Of a DNA stretch of 64,000 nucleotides, positions 8,726 to 18,042 are shown in pieces. Under the pieces are notes generated by a model that did not search any database, was not told the DNA's origin, and worked only from the letters and a program-made list of their open reading frames with translations. The position numbers were made by a program, and so were the translations under genes. Source of the DNA: Belliella filtrata (GTDB lineage Bacteria > Bacteroidota > Bacteroidia > Cytophagales > Cyclobacteriaceae); the NCBI RefSeq assembly GCF_022549775.1, contig NZ_JAKZGP010000007.1, positions 48,714 to 112,713 of the forward strand. The letters run 5' to 3'. Each line of letters begins with the position of its first letter. Position 1 is the first letter of the stretch.

Positions 8726-11662
8726 ATGAAGTTAAAAATACTCACGATGATCTGTGGACTGATATGCTTGCTAGGTCAAGCATATGCTCAACAGAGTAGA
8801 ATAACAGGAAAAGTGATAGATCCAGATGATGGGTTAGGAATACCAGGAGTCAATGTAGTGGTGGAAGGTACTAACACAGGTACGGTGACTGATATAGAAG
8901 GGAACTATGAAGTAAGTGCTGAATCTAATGCTGTTTTAGTATTTTCTTTTGTAGGCTACCTTACACAGAGAGTTGAAGTAGCAAGTCGATCTATTATCAA
9001 TATAGAACTAGGGTCAGATTTGCAAGCTTTGTCTGAAGTAATCGTAGTGGGGTATGGTACTCAGAAGAAAAGTGATATCACTGGAGCTGTCGCATCCTAT
9101 AAGGCGGAACAGCTTGAGACAATGCCCACAGTTTCGCTTGGTCAAGCATTACAAGGACGGGTGGCTGGTTTAGCAATAACTAATTCAGGGTCAGGTGTAG
9201 AAGGAGATAATGTAAGCTTACAAATTAGAGGAAGAAATTCCTTGGCAGCAAGCAGCGAGCCATTTATCGTATTGGATGGAATACCTTATAATGGCCGAAT
9301 TTCTGAAATCAACCCCATGGATATTTCATCATTGGAGGTATTAAAAGATGCATCTTCAGCGGCGATTTATGGTGCTAGAGCAGCAAATGGTGTTGTCTTG
9401 ATCACAACCAAAAGGGGAACTACGGGCAAAGCAAAAATTTCATATGATACTTACTTTGGAATAGATCAGATTGCAAATATTCCTGATTTGATGGATGGGA
9501 ATACTTTCTACCAAACCAAAGTTGATCGGTATGGTCTTGGGTCAATCTCTCAGTCAGAGCAGATTGCTTTTGAAAATGGAGTAGACACTGACTGGTTGGG
9601 TCTTGCAACTAGAATGGGGACAAGACAACAACACAACCTTTCGATCTCAGGGGGAACAGAAGATACAAAGTACTTTATTTCTGGGAATTTAGTAGATGCT
9701 AAAGGTGTCGCAAAGAACGATGATCTACTTAGAACTACATTGAGACTTAATGTTGACACAAAGATTGCACCTTGGTTGACATTGGGTACGAGTAACCAGC
9801 TTCTGTATACAGATAGAAGTGCGAATGCAGCAAATTTCGGATCAGCATTCAACATGAACCCACTGACGACACCTTTTCAAGAAGATGGGGAGACGTTGAC
9901 GATTTTTCCTTGGCCAGAGGATTCATTCTATGCTAACCCACTAGAGCCTTTCAATATTCTCAATGAGGATAAAACTAGAAGAATCATTACTCAAAATTAT
10001 TTACAGGTCGATGTTCCATTTGTGGAAGGGTTGAAGTTTAGATTGAATACTGGGTACGATTATAGGTATAGAGCTATAGACACATATTCTGGTAGAAATA
10101 CCCGTTCAGGGCTGCAGCAAGGTGGAGTGGCAACTACAAATAATTGGCAGGAGGAAGATTGGATTGTAGAGAACATTCTTACCTATGACAAGAGTTTTGG
10201 AAAACATACGATAGGATTCACCGGGCTATACAGTGCACAGCAAAGATGGAGTAAAAACCATAACCTAACAGCAAGTGGTTTCCCCAGTGATATCATGACT
10301 AATTTCCAAAATAATTTAGCTACTGTGTGGAATCCAAGTGACAATTACACACAATGGAACTACTTATCGCAAATGGCAAGAGTCAATTATGGATTTGACA
10401 GCAAATACTTGTTGACACTGACGGCTAGAAGAGACGGATATTCAGGATTTGGAGATGCTACAAAATTCGGTTTGTTTCCTTCTGTTGCCCTTGGTTGGAA
10501 CATTGACAGGGAGTCTTTTATGGAGAGCATGGCACTGGTTACTGCATTGAAGCTACGAGTATCTTATGGAGAAAATGGGAATCAAGCTATTGCACCTTAT
10601 TCTACCTTGCCTGGCTTGAGTGTTCAGAATTATTTAGATGATTTGAGAGGAACTGCATTTGGATTTTACCCCTCTGGAATTGGAGATCCAAGTTTAGGGT
10701 GGGAGACTTCAAAATCAACTAATTTGGGTATTGATTTTGGCCTCTTCGAAAATAGAATACAAGGTTCAGTAGATTACTTCATGACCCAAACAGTGGATTT
10801 ACTTTTAAATAGAAATATTTCTCAAGTTAACGGGACAGGAATCATCAGGCAGAATATTGGTTCGACAAGGAACAGAGGTCTTGATCTGCAAATTTCATCG
10901 ATCAATGTAGACCAAAGAGATTGGAAATGGACAAGTGATTTGACTTTCTCATTTTTCAGGAACGAAATCGTAGATGTGGGACTTCGTGATGAGTTAGGCA
11001 ATCCAGCTGATGATTTAGCCAATAGATGGTTTATTGGTCAGCCATTGAATGTGAACTTTAGCTATTTGTTTGATGGAATATGGCAAGTGGGTGATGATAT
11101 AGTGAATTCCGCCCAGCCTACGGCAAGACCAGGAGATATTAGAGTCAGAGATGTAAATGGTGACGGAACTATCAATGCTGACGATCGAACCTTCATAGGA
11201 AGTGCAATACCAGATTTTATTGCTGGATTAAACAACACAGTCTCTTACAAAAACTTATCTCTACAGTTTTTTATAAGTACTGTTCAAGGTTTGACTAGAG
11301 GGAATGAGTTGATGAATCCATTTTTTGATGGCCGTACCAGAACGCTGAATAGAAACTGGTGGACACCTGAAAACCCAAATAATGAATGGCCAGCAAACAG
11401 AGATGACTCGAATGCTTTTCAAGTTCAATATTTTGGAAGATCAAACAATGCCAGTTATGTACGGCTCAATGATGTGACCTTGAGTTATAGGTTGAACACT
11501 TCACTGTTATCTAAGTGGAAGTTGGGTAGGGCAGAGGTCTATGTCAATGCTAAGAATTTGGTGACAATAACAGACTGGGAAGGAACAGATCCAGAGCTAA
11601 GCAGCCAGAGATCTATACCTTTTGTGAAATCATATATTGCTGGATTTAGAGTACAATTTTAA
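8726..11662 (+). CDS. SusC/RagA-family TonB-dependent glycan transporter
   Basis: A 978-residue outer-membrane transporter that imports oligosaccharides with energy from TonB. The chosen start, ATG 8726 (MKLKILTMICGLICLLG), gives a clean signal peptide; the longer frame from 8663 adds 21 unlikely residues. After the signal comes a carboxypeptidase-D regulatory-like domain (about 25-100; ITGKVIDPDDGLGIPGVNV, VFSFVGY), the SusC signature and TonB-dependent plug (SEVIVVGYGTQKKSDITGAV, residues about 107-126, then DGIPYNGRISEINPMD), and the long barrel ending in an aromatic VQF. The susD gene follows after 12 bp, forming the usual pair. Confidence 0.95.
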   Translation: MKLKILTMICGLICLLGQAYAQQSRITGKVIDPDDGLGIPGVNVVVEGTNTGTVTDIEGNYEVSAESNAVLVFSFVGYLTQRVEVASRSIINIELGSDLQALSEVIVVGYGTQKKSDITGAVASYKAEQLETMPTVSLGQALQGRVAGLAITNSGSGVEGDNVSLQIRGRNSLAASSEPFIVLDGIPYNGRISEINPMDISSLEVLKDASSAAIYGARAANGVVLITTKRGTTGKAKISYDTYFGIDQIANIPDLMDGNTFYQTKVDRYGLGSISQSEQIAFENGVDTDWLGLATRMGTRQQHNLSISGGTEDTKYFISGNLVDAKGVAKNDDLLRTTLRLNVDTKIAPWLTLGTSNQLLYTDRSANAANFGSAFNMNPLTTPFQEDGETLTIFPWPEDSFYANPLEPFNILNEDKTRRIITQNYLQVDVPFVEGLKFRLNTGYDYRYRAIDTYSGRNTRSGLQQGGVATTNNWQEEDWIVENILTYDKSFGKHTIGFTGLYSAQQRWSKNHNLTASGFPSDIMTNFQNNLATVWNPSDNYTQWNYLSQMARVNYGFDSKYLLTLTARRDGYSGFGDATKFGLFPSVALGWNIDRESFMESMALVTALKLRVSYGENGNQAIAPYSTLPGLSVQNYLDDLRGTAFGFYPSGIGDPSLGWETSKSTNLGIDFGLFENRIQGSVDYFMTQTVDLLLNRNISQVNGTGIIRQNIGSTRNRGLDLQISSINVDQRDWKWTSDLTFSFFRNEIVDVGLRDELGNPADDLANRWFIGQPLNVNFSYLFDGIWQVGDDIVNSAQPTARPGDIRVRDVNGDGTINADDRTFIGSAIPDFIAGLNNTVSYKNLSLQFFISTVQGLTRGNELMNPFFDGRTRTLNRNWWTPENPNNEWPANRDDSNAFQVQYFGRSNNASYVRLNDVTLSYRLNTSLLSKWKLGRAEVYVNAKNLVTITDWEGTDPELSSQRSIPFVKSYIAGFRVQF

Positions 11663-11674
11663 CTGGTCAAAAAC

Positions 11675-13285
11675 ATGAAAAAGATATTATATACAATCAT
11701 CATATTGATCCTTGCAGGTAGTACAGGATGTGATGAAGAGCAATTCTTAAAAGAAGACCCGAGAGATAACCTGTATGCTGATAACTTGTTTGGGACTTTT
11801 CAAGGTTTTAGGTTAGCTACCAATGCTTTGTTGGATTTTGTCCGTGATGAGCGAGAAGATAAAATCCAATCTGCCGAGCTCGGCTTCGCATGGAAGATTG
11901 GGGTGGATAATGGATGGGCAAATACTGAACTATCATGGACTAGAGGACTCAATCAATATAATATTGAATTGAATCCAGAGATGCAGCTACTCAATGGAGA
12001 CACAGCTGGCAATCCTGGTATATTTTTATTGATGTATCGAGCGATCAACTCCGCAAACATGATCATCGCAAGAGCTGAAAACCCAGCAGTGGATTGGGAA
12101 GCTACTTCTCCGGAAATGGAATTGCAAAACAAGCAATTGATTTTGGGACATGCTCATCTTATCAGAGCTTGGGCGTACAGACACTTGGTTTATAGCTTTG
12201 GAGATGTACCTATATCGACAGAGGAGATCAATGGATTGAATTACAAGAATGACTGGGAGCGAAGACCTGTTAGAGAAGTCCAAGAATTGATCGTAGAAGA
12301 TTTGCTTCTGGCAGAAGAATATTTGCCACATGTGTCAAACAGCGTTTTGAACTTATCCGGTGCTATAGCTTCGCATTATCTAGCAGAAATGTACTTATGG
12401 ATGGATATGCCAGAACAGGCAAGAGATAAAGCATCTACAGTAGTATATGGTGGTGATTTTTCTCTCACTACTTCACGCTTTGGAGTTAGGGCCAATGAGC
12501 CTGGAGTACCTTTTATGGATCAGTTTTATGATGGAAACATCACAAGAGATCAAGGGAATAGAGAAGCGTTATGGATTTTCCCAAATTCAGATGTTTTAAA
12601 TCTTCCAGGGGCAAGTTCTAACTCTATGAGAAGGTCTTGGGTGATCAATTATAATGGATATGCTCCATTTACTCCAGAAAATGGTGGCAGGGGGATTGGC
12701 AGACTTGCTATTTCAGCATGGGCATTTAGTATTTATGAGCCTCAAGATGATAGGTTTAGCGAATATGCTGTAAGGAAGTTTTACATAGGTTTCGATGGAG
12801 ATACAATCCGTACCCACATGGAGCCAAGTCAAATGAATATCAATAACAATCGATGGGCTTCTACTAGGAAATGGGATTGGACCTACAATGATCCGAATCT
12901 TTGGAATGCAAACTATGCTTTTGCAGATCAAGTCTACTTAAGGGTTGCAGAGACTTATTTATTGCTGGCAGAGGCAGAGTTTAAACTTGGTAATTTGGGT
13001 GAGGCAGCAACGCTGATCAATCAGATTAGGAGAAGATCAAATGCTAGTGAAATTTCTCCAAATCAAGTGACAATAGACTTTATTTTAGATGAAAGATCAA
13101 GGGAATTGGTTACCGAGGAGCATAGGAGACACACTATGGTAAGGACTGGTAAATTGGTAGAAAGAAATCGAGCGCACAACAGGTTTGCTGCAAGCATTCA
13201 AGAATTTCAAGTTTTGTTACCGATTCCACAGCGTGTGATTGATGCCAATACAGATAGGGTAATGCCTCAGAATCAAGGATACTAA
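11675..13285 (+). CDS. SusD/RagB-family outer-membrane glycan-binding lipoprotein
   Basis: A 536-residue lipoprotein lid of the SusCD transporter. The signal peptide ends in a lipobox GSTGC (Cys about 19), followed by the SusD-typical FLKEDPRDN. TPR-like helices are seen around HAHLIRAWAYRHLVYSFGDVP, where the family has its conserved residues, and the C-terminal SusD domain contains YLLLAEAEFKLGN, LINQIRRR and LDERSRELVTEEHRRHTMVRTGKL. It ends with the usual LLPIPQRVIDAN segment. It sits 12 bp after susC and 32 bp before the xylanase gene, in the same orientation. Confidence 0.94.
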   Translation: MKKILYTIIILILAGSTGCDEEQFLKEDPRDNLYADNLFGTFQGFRLATNALLDFVRDEREDKIQSAELGFAWKIGVDNGWANTELSWTRGLNQYNIELNPEMQLLNGDTAGNPGIFLLMYRAINSANMIIARAENPAVDWEATSPEMELQNKQLILGHAHLIRAWAYRHLVYSFGDVPISTEEINGLNYKNDWERRPVREVQELIVEDLLLAEEYLPHVSNSVLNLSGAIASHYLAEMYLWMDMPEQARDKASTVVYGGDFSLTTSRFGVRANEPGVPFMDQFYDGNITRDQGNREALWIFPNSDVLNLPGASSNSMRRSWVINYNGYAPFTPENGGRGIGRLAISAWAFSIYEPQDDRFSEYAVRKFYIGFDGDTIRTHMEPSQMNINNNRWASTRKWDWTYNDPNLWNANYAFADQVYLRVAETYLLLAEAEFKLGNLGEAATLINQIRRRSNASEISPNQVTIDFILDERSRELVTEEHRRHTMVRTGKLVERNRAHNRFAASIQEFQVLLPIPQRVIDANTDRVMPQNQGY

Positions 13286-13317
13286 ATGACATGATCGAGG
13301 TAATGGTAAATTAAAAT

Positions 13318-14415
13318 ATGAATAAAATGAAAAAATATAGTGTGATGATAGGACTTTTTCTACTGATAGGGAGTGGCATGTGGTCTTGCTCTGATTCAGG
13401 TGAAGAACCAGTAGTAGAGATTCCAGATGACCCTGATAAAGAGGAGGATAATATCCGGTTAAAAGCCAAATTTGATATTGGCGCTGCGGTAACTAATAGA
13501 GAGCTTTCAAGTGCTCAATATGCAAATACACTTCGTACGCATTATTCTCAAATTACAGCTGAATTTGAAATGAAAATGGCTCACATCTGGAAAGGTGAGA
13601 ATAATTATGACTGGGCAGCAGCCGATGAAATGGTCAACTTTGCCCAAACCAATAACATGAAGGTACATGGACATACTTTGGTTTGGTATAGCTCATTTCC
13701 GAATTGGTTCAAAAGTGCAAACTATGATTCAGCTGCATTTGAATCTAGAGTGAAAACATATATCGAAAGAGTTGTCCAAAGGTATAAAGGTAAGGTGGTG
13801 AGTTGGGATGTCGCTAATGAAATATTTAATGACAATGGTACATTGAGAAGTGAGAACTGTCCTGTCTATCAGACATTTCGTGATCCAATTGCTTTTTATG
13901 GGAGGTGCTTTGCTTATGCAAGAGCTATAGATCCTGATGCCAAACTATTCTATAATGATTACAATGTAGTGTTAGCTTCTGGTAAAAGAGGGGCTATGAG
14001 ACAGCTGGTCAATCGCTTTCAAGCAGATGGATATCCAATAGATGGCTTAGGAGATCAATTCCATTACATGGTGTCTACGAATAGGAACACAATTAGAAAT
14101 GGCCTTACGGATATGGCAGGATCTGGATTATTGATCCATATTTCCGAACTGGATATTAGGGTCAATGTGAACAGGGAAGATGACTATGTATACCTGCCCT
14201 CAGAGCAAGCAAAGCATGCAGAAGCATATCGAGATATAGTTAGTTTTTACGAATCTATTCCACAAAATCAAAAATTTGCAATTACTACCTGGGGAGTTGC
14301 AGACAATGGGACATGGTTGAGGGATTGGTGGCATCCAAAAGAATATCCTTTGTTGTTTGATGATAGTTTTCAAAAGAAAAGGGCATATAATGGCTTTTTA
14401 GAAGGATTGAACTGA
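13318..14415 (+). CDS. GH10 endo-1,4-beta-xylanase, lipoprotein
   Basis: A 365-residue glycoside hydrolase family 10 enzyme that cleaves internal beta-1,4 bonds in xylan. The signal peptide ends in MWSCSDSG, a likely lipobox, so the enzyme is probably attached to the outer membrane. Family landmarks are all present: VHGHTLVWYSSFPNWF, the acid/base glutamate E168 in SWDVANEIFND, FYNDYN, and the nucleophile E277 in HISELDIRVN, followed by TTWGVADNGTWL. The enzyme is a single catalytic domain without a visible carbohydrate-binding module. It follows susD by 32 bp and sets the likely substrate of the whole locus. Confidence 0.95.
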   Translation: MNKMKKYSVMIGLFLLIGSGMWSCSDSGEEPVVEIPDDPDKEEDNIRLKAKFDIGAAVTNRELSSAQYANTLRTHYSQITAEFEMKMAHIWKGENNYDWAAADEMVNFAQTNNMKVHGHTLVWYSSFPNWFKSANYDSAAFESRVKTYIERVVQRYKGKVVSWDVANEIFNDNGTLRSENCPVYQTFRDPIAFYGRCFAYARAIDPDAKLFYNDYNVVLASGKRGAMRQLVNRFQADGYPIDGLGDQFHYMVSTNRNTIRNGLTDMAGSGLLIHISELDIRVNVNREDDYVYLPSEQAKHAEAYRDIVSFYESIPQNQKFAITTWGVADNGTWLRDWWHPKEYPLLFDDSFQKKRAYNGFLEGLN

Positions 14416-14457
14416 CTAAGGGAAAGTAAATTTCTCGAACCTATTTTATAACACAAA

Positions 14458-14489
14458 GCAAGGGGAACTATTAGACAAGTTTCCCTTGC
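14458..14489 (+). promoter_or_regulatory. Intercistronic stem-loop between the two hydrolase genes
   Basis: GCAAGGGGAAC pairs with GTTTCCCTTGC (one G-T wobble) around a ten-base loop. It is not followed by a T-run, so it is more likely an mRNA stability or partial attenuation hairpin than a full terminator. Confidence 0.45.
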
Positions 14490-14502
14490 ATAATCTTGAA
14501 AG

Positions 14503-15918
14503 ATGAATCATTTCAAATACACACTTACAATTATACTGATCACTATGGTGATTTTCGGTGTACAAGCCCAAGACACCAATGGGTTTTATGAAGTAAAAGC
14601 AAGAAAAAATGCTAATGATACTGTATGGGGTACTTACCAAGCGAAAACAGTAGATCATATACCTGCATTGAGAAAAAAGAAAAAATCTCCGATACAAAGT
14701 AAGTATGGAGGGTGGAAGTTTATGCAGTCAGAGGGGACAGGATTCTTTAGGATAGAGAAAATTGATGATCGATGGTGGATCATAGATCCAGATGGATACC
14801 CGTTTATACATAAGGGAGTTGCAGTCTTTCGGCCTGGTAAATCTGAAAAGCAAAAGGCATCAATGAAAGACAAATACAATGATATCCAGACCTGGGCAGA
14901 AAAGGAGTCGACATTGTTGAAAGCGCATGGGTTCAATGGTACTGGAGCTTGGTCTGATGTGGATTTATTAAGACAGCTCGAAGATCCACTTGTCTACACA
15001 GTGATCGTCAACCCCATGGGGAATTACAAATCTGATCATATTAAGAAATATGGTGGTGAATATAAGCAAACTGGCTGGCAAGGCTTTAGGTTTGATTTGA
15101 TCATGGTATTTGATCCAGAATTTGATGAATATGTAGATAAAGCCATAGCGACAATTAGTAAATATGCTGAAGACAAGCACTTACTTGGTTATTATACTGA
15201 TAATGAATTGCCTTGGAAAAATGATGCTCTTGATAGGCACTTGATGTATTTGGCTAAAGATGAGTATGGTTATCTTGCTGCAAAAGCGTGGTTAGATGAA
15301 AGAAAGGGAAAGGATGCGAGTATAGACGATGTTAATGATGATGACAGGTTAGCTTTTACTGCATTCTATTTTGAAGAGTATATTTCAAAAGTAAGTACAG
15401 CTATAAAGAAATATGATCCTAACCACATGTTTTTGGGCTGTAGGTTCAACCAAGAAAAAGAGGAATTGCAGAATCCAGCGATTTTTGAGGTAGCTGGAAA
15501 ATACATAGACATTATTTCAGTAAATCATTATAGAAAATGGGAGCCAGACTTGGCAATGCTTGAAAACTGGGAGAAATGGTCAGGAAAGCCTTTTATTATT
15601 ACCGAGTGGTATGTAAAAGGAGAAGATTCTGGTCTACCCAATAGAACTGGAGCAGGCTGGAATGTCCCTTCTCAAAAGGATAGAGGGATTTTTTATCAAA
15701 ATTTCGCAATGAAACTATTAGAAAGTAAGTCTTGTGTGGGTTGGCACTGGTTTACTTACCAAGATAATGACCCATTGGATCTTACCACAGATTATTCCAA
15801 TAGGGATTCAAACAAGGGTATAGTTGATAGTGAGTTTAATGCATATAAGCCTCTTATGGAATCGATGAGAACTTTCAATAACAAGGTGATCGATTTGATA
15901 CAAATAATGGATAATTAA
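14503..15918 (+). CDS. Putative clan GH-A glycoside hydrolase, agarase-like
   Basis: A 471-residue secreted protein with a cleavable signal peptide (MNHFKYTLTIILITMVIFGVQAQ). The core resembles TIM-barrel hydrolases of clan GH-A: WWIIDPDGYPFIHKGV near residues 88-103 is typical of agarase-like enzymes; a probable acid/base glutamate is E235 in YYTDNELPW; and a probable nucleophile is E368 in IITEWYVKGED, with GWHWFTYQDND near the end. It is the last gene of the glycan operon, 87 bp after the xylanase and before a strong terminator. The fold is fairly secure. The exact family and specificity are not; the xylan context suggests it acts on side chains or an associated glycan. Confidence 0.7.
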   Translation: MNHFKYTLTIILITMVIFGVQAQDTNGFYEVKARKNANDTVWGTYQAKTVDHIPALRKKKKSPIQSKYGGWKFMQSEGTGFFRIEKIDDRWWIIDPDGYPFIHKGVAVFRPGKSEKQKASMKDKYNDIQTWAEKESTLLKAHGFNGTGAWSDVDLLRQLEDPLVYTVIVNPMGNYKSDHIKKYGGEYKQTGWQGFRFDLIMVFDPEFDEYVDKAIATISKYAEDKHLLGYYTDNELPWKNDALDRHLMYLAKDEYGYLAAKAWLDERKGKDASIDDVNDDDRLAFTAFYFEEYISKVSTAIKKYDPNHMFLGCRFNQEKEELQNPAIFEVAGKYIDIISVNHYRKWEPDLAMLENWEKWSGKPFIITEWYVKGEDSGLPNRTGAGWNVPSQKDRGIFYQNFAMKLLESKSCVGWHWFTYQDNDPLDLTTDYSNRDSNKGIVDSEFNAYKPLMESMRTFNNKVIDLIQIMDN

Positions 15919-15935
15919 TTGGGTTTATTGTTTTG

Positions 15936-15972
15936 ACACCCTAGAGACATAGTTTCTAGGGTGTTTTTATTT
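15936..15972 (+). terminator. Rho-independent terminator of the glycan operon
   Basis: ACACCCTAGA and TCTAGGGTGT pair around a short loop, followed by TTTTATTTTTT. It lies 18 bp after the last hydrolase gene. Confidence 0.9.
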
Positions 15973-16042
15973 TTTAGCCTCAATTTTTATGGATTAATTC
16001 CCCAAAACCTCACTTGACTTTTGTATTTCTTTAAATGCTATC

Positions 16043-17116
16043 CTACTCAATTTCTTCACTTTCCTTTATCAGTGGTGAGTTCCATTTGAACTTCGCTGAT
16101 ACTGGATAATGATCAGAGTAGTCTACCTCATTGTGTGTCCTGAACTCCAATATTTCTAATAGATCATCATAGAAAATATTGTCAATTCGTAAAAAGAAAA
16201 GAATCTTATTATAAGTAAATCCAAAACCACGTCCGGCTTTTTCAAAAGCATTATTCATCAGTTTTCTCAATGAAAAGTAGGTGTAGCTGTAGGGTACATC
16301 ATTGAAATCTCCCACTAAGATATTTGCATATGGGCTATTATTCATGTGCTCTTTTAAAACACCTAGTTGAGAAGCTCTTACGACTTGGCCTCTCTTTAGT
16401 TTGCTGAGGGTTTCTCTGTAGTTTTCCTTGATCCCATCAATATCTGTCAAACCTTCGGAGGAAATAGACATCGATTCAAGATGAGCATTATATATCCTGA
16501 TCGTATCTTTCTTGACTACAATGTCTGCGAATATAACACCATTGTTTCTTTTAGTATCAAATACCTTTCCTTCGTTGATTATGGGATATCTACTAAATAT
16601 AGCCAGCCCGAAGGATCTTTTAGAAACATTCCCGTCTACGACTTGATAAGAATACTCATAACCTCTTTCTGTACCGATAGCTTTGATGGCATTTCTGGAA
16701 GGTGTGGTGTAGTCTTGGTAGAATTCCTGAAAGCATTTGATGTCAGAGTTGTCGTCCTGAAGCCACTTGGTAATGTTTTTGGTAACCTCCTGGACGTTTT
16801 GTCCAGGTTTAGTGTAATTGAGCATATGTACATTGTAGCTCAATACGGTAAGGTTTGGTTCAGCTTCTTTGGGTGTGTTTAGTTGAAAAGTAATACCAAT
16901 AAACTTCCATCCTATCACTATTGCGATCAATGGTAAAAAGGCTAACTTCCTTTTAGAGAATGCTAACAAAATGAATAAAATAGCATTGATCACGATCAAA
17001 AAGGGAATCAGTAATGTGAGTAGTCCGGCGTATGGAAAAAACTCTGGGGAGATATAGACGCTAAGAAAAAGGAAAATAGAAACAAAAAAGATAGATCCTG
17101 CAATGAAACGCAACAT
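16043..17116 (-). CDS. Endonuclease/exonuclease/phosphatase (EEP) family membrane protein
   Basis: A 357-residue protein. The first about 95 residues contain three hydrophobic helices, probably anchoring the enzyme in the inner membrane. The rest is an EEP domain: LTVLSYNVHMLN, CFQEFYQDY (metal-binding glutamate), IYNAHLESM, ILVGDFNDVPYS and the terminal DYSDHYPVSAKF histidine motif. The superfamily cleaves phosphodiesters in nucleic acids, lipids or inositol phosphates. This membrane-anchored layout is common in Bacteroidota and its substrate is not known. All catalytic motifs are intact. Confidence 0.82.
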   Translation of the reverse strand: MLRFIAGSIFFVSIFLFLSVYISPEFFPYAGLLTLLIPFLIVINAILFILLAFSKRKLAFLPLIAIVIGWKFIGITFQLNTPKEAEPNLTVLSYNVHMLNYTKPGQNVQEVTKNITKWLQDDNSDIKCFQEFYQDYTTPSRNAIKAIGTERGYEYSYQVVDGNVSKRSFGLAIFSRYPIINEGKVFDTKRNNGVIFADIVVKKDTIRIYNAHLESMSISSEGLTDIDGIKENYRETLSKLKRGQVVRASQLGVLKEHMNNSPYANILVGDFNDVPYSYTYFSLRKLMNNAFEKAGRGFGFTYNKILFFLRIDNIFYDDLLEILEFRTHNEVDYSDHYPVSAKFKWNSPLIKESEEIE

Positions 17117-17239
17117 GGGTAGATGATTTTAAGATTCAAAATTATGTCTAATACTGATGCTATGCAAGTATTTACTGTCTCTTTGCGTTGGTATTGTTAA
17201 AATTTAAGATTGCCTTTTTTGACTTCAAGATCGATTATG

Positions 17240-17557
17240 TCACTCTGCATCATGTCTCTTTGGAATGTCTGGATTTATAAATGTGAAACCTCTAGCATCA
17301 TTCCCTTCATAAAAATCTATTTGCATTCCCATGAGAAACATGAAATGCCTCTTTTCGATCAATACTGGAATATCCTCAAGTTCAAATTTTTGGTCACCAT
17401 CTTTAAGCTTGTCAAAACCTAAAGCGTATGACATACCACCACATCCACCACCTTTAACGCCTACCCTCAAGCAGTAGTCAGCAGGGATGTTTTTTGTTGA
17501 AATGATGTTTTTGATTTCGATTTGGGCTTTCTCTGTAATACTTATCGGTATGATCAT
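17240..17557 (-). CDS. HesB/IscA-type iron-sulfur carrier lacking the C-terminal CxC
   Basis: A 105-residue A-type Fe-S carrier homologue. The fold signature is clear: LRVGVKGGGCGGMSYALGFD with the first conserved cysteine C39, and a C-terminal GFTFINPDIP. In IscA, SufA and ErpA the chain continues with a Cys-Gly-Cys motif; here it ends KRHDAE and stops, and no frame change restores the motif. With one of three cluster-binding cysteines left, it may bind a cluster differently or act as an accessory protein. No suf or isc genes are adjacent. Confidence 0.8.
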   Translation of the reverse strand: MIIPISITEKAQIEIKNIISTKNIPADYCLRVGVKGGGCGGMSYALGFDKLKDGDQKFELEDIPVLIEKRHFMFLMGMQIDFYEGNDARGFTFINPDIPKRHDAE

Positions 17558-18042
17558 GGTGTATAAATCGAATTTTTATGAAATCGGTTCATTTACTTGT
17601 TCAAAAATAGTTAATCCATTTTTATTTATCTCGTCGCTGTGGTTATTAATGAATGTCATGTGAATTTTTAACATGTTTAAATAAAAAATTATACAAAAAA
17701 TAAAAATATGGTTTTATAATAGACTAAATATCCATAGATTAACAGAAAATTTCAAGAATACGGTTTTAAATAAGACCTTGTTTTAGAATATCGCCCAAAT
17801 ATAACCTTTTTGAAAACCTCTGTGATAGGGTAGGAGATGAATTATAATTTCAGCAATAATCAACCTTAAATCTTTGAAAAACTAGCTACTACTTTGATTT
17901 AGGCAAAGACTCGTAGGGAGCTAATCGGGTTAGTTTAAAAGGTAAAGTTGGTTAAAGTTGTATGATAGTTCTAATGAGCTGTTTCAGTGTGTTTTCTTAA
18001 AGGTGATTCATGATTCTATTTCTAAAAAAAAACTATAAGCAA
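17558..18042. other. 485-bp intergenic region
   Basis: Divergent promoter region between the Fe-S carrier gene and the aminotransferase gene. It is AT-rich, with no convincing open frame, hairpin terminator or repeat. A TTTG and a TACTACTTTG near 17870-17895 could be promoter pieces but do not fit the consensus spacing well. Confidence 0.5.

Noticed and set aside
16481..16882. A plus-strand open frame inside the EEP-family gene
   Set aside because: It is antisense to conserved catalytic motifs and has no recognisable features.
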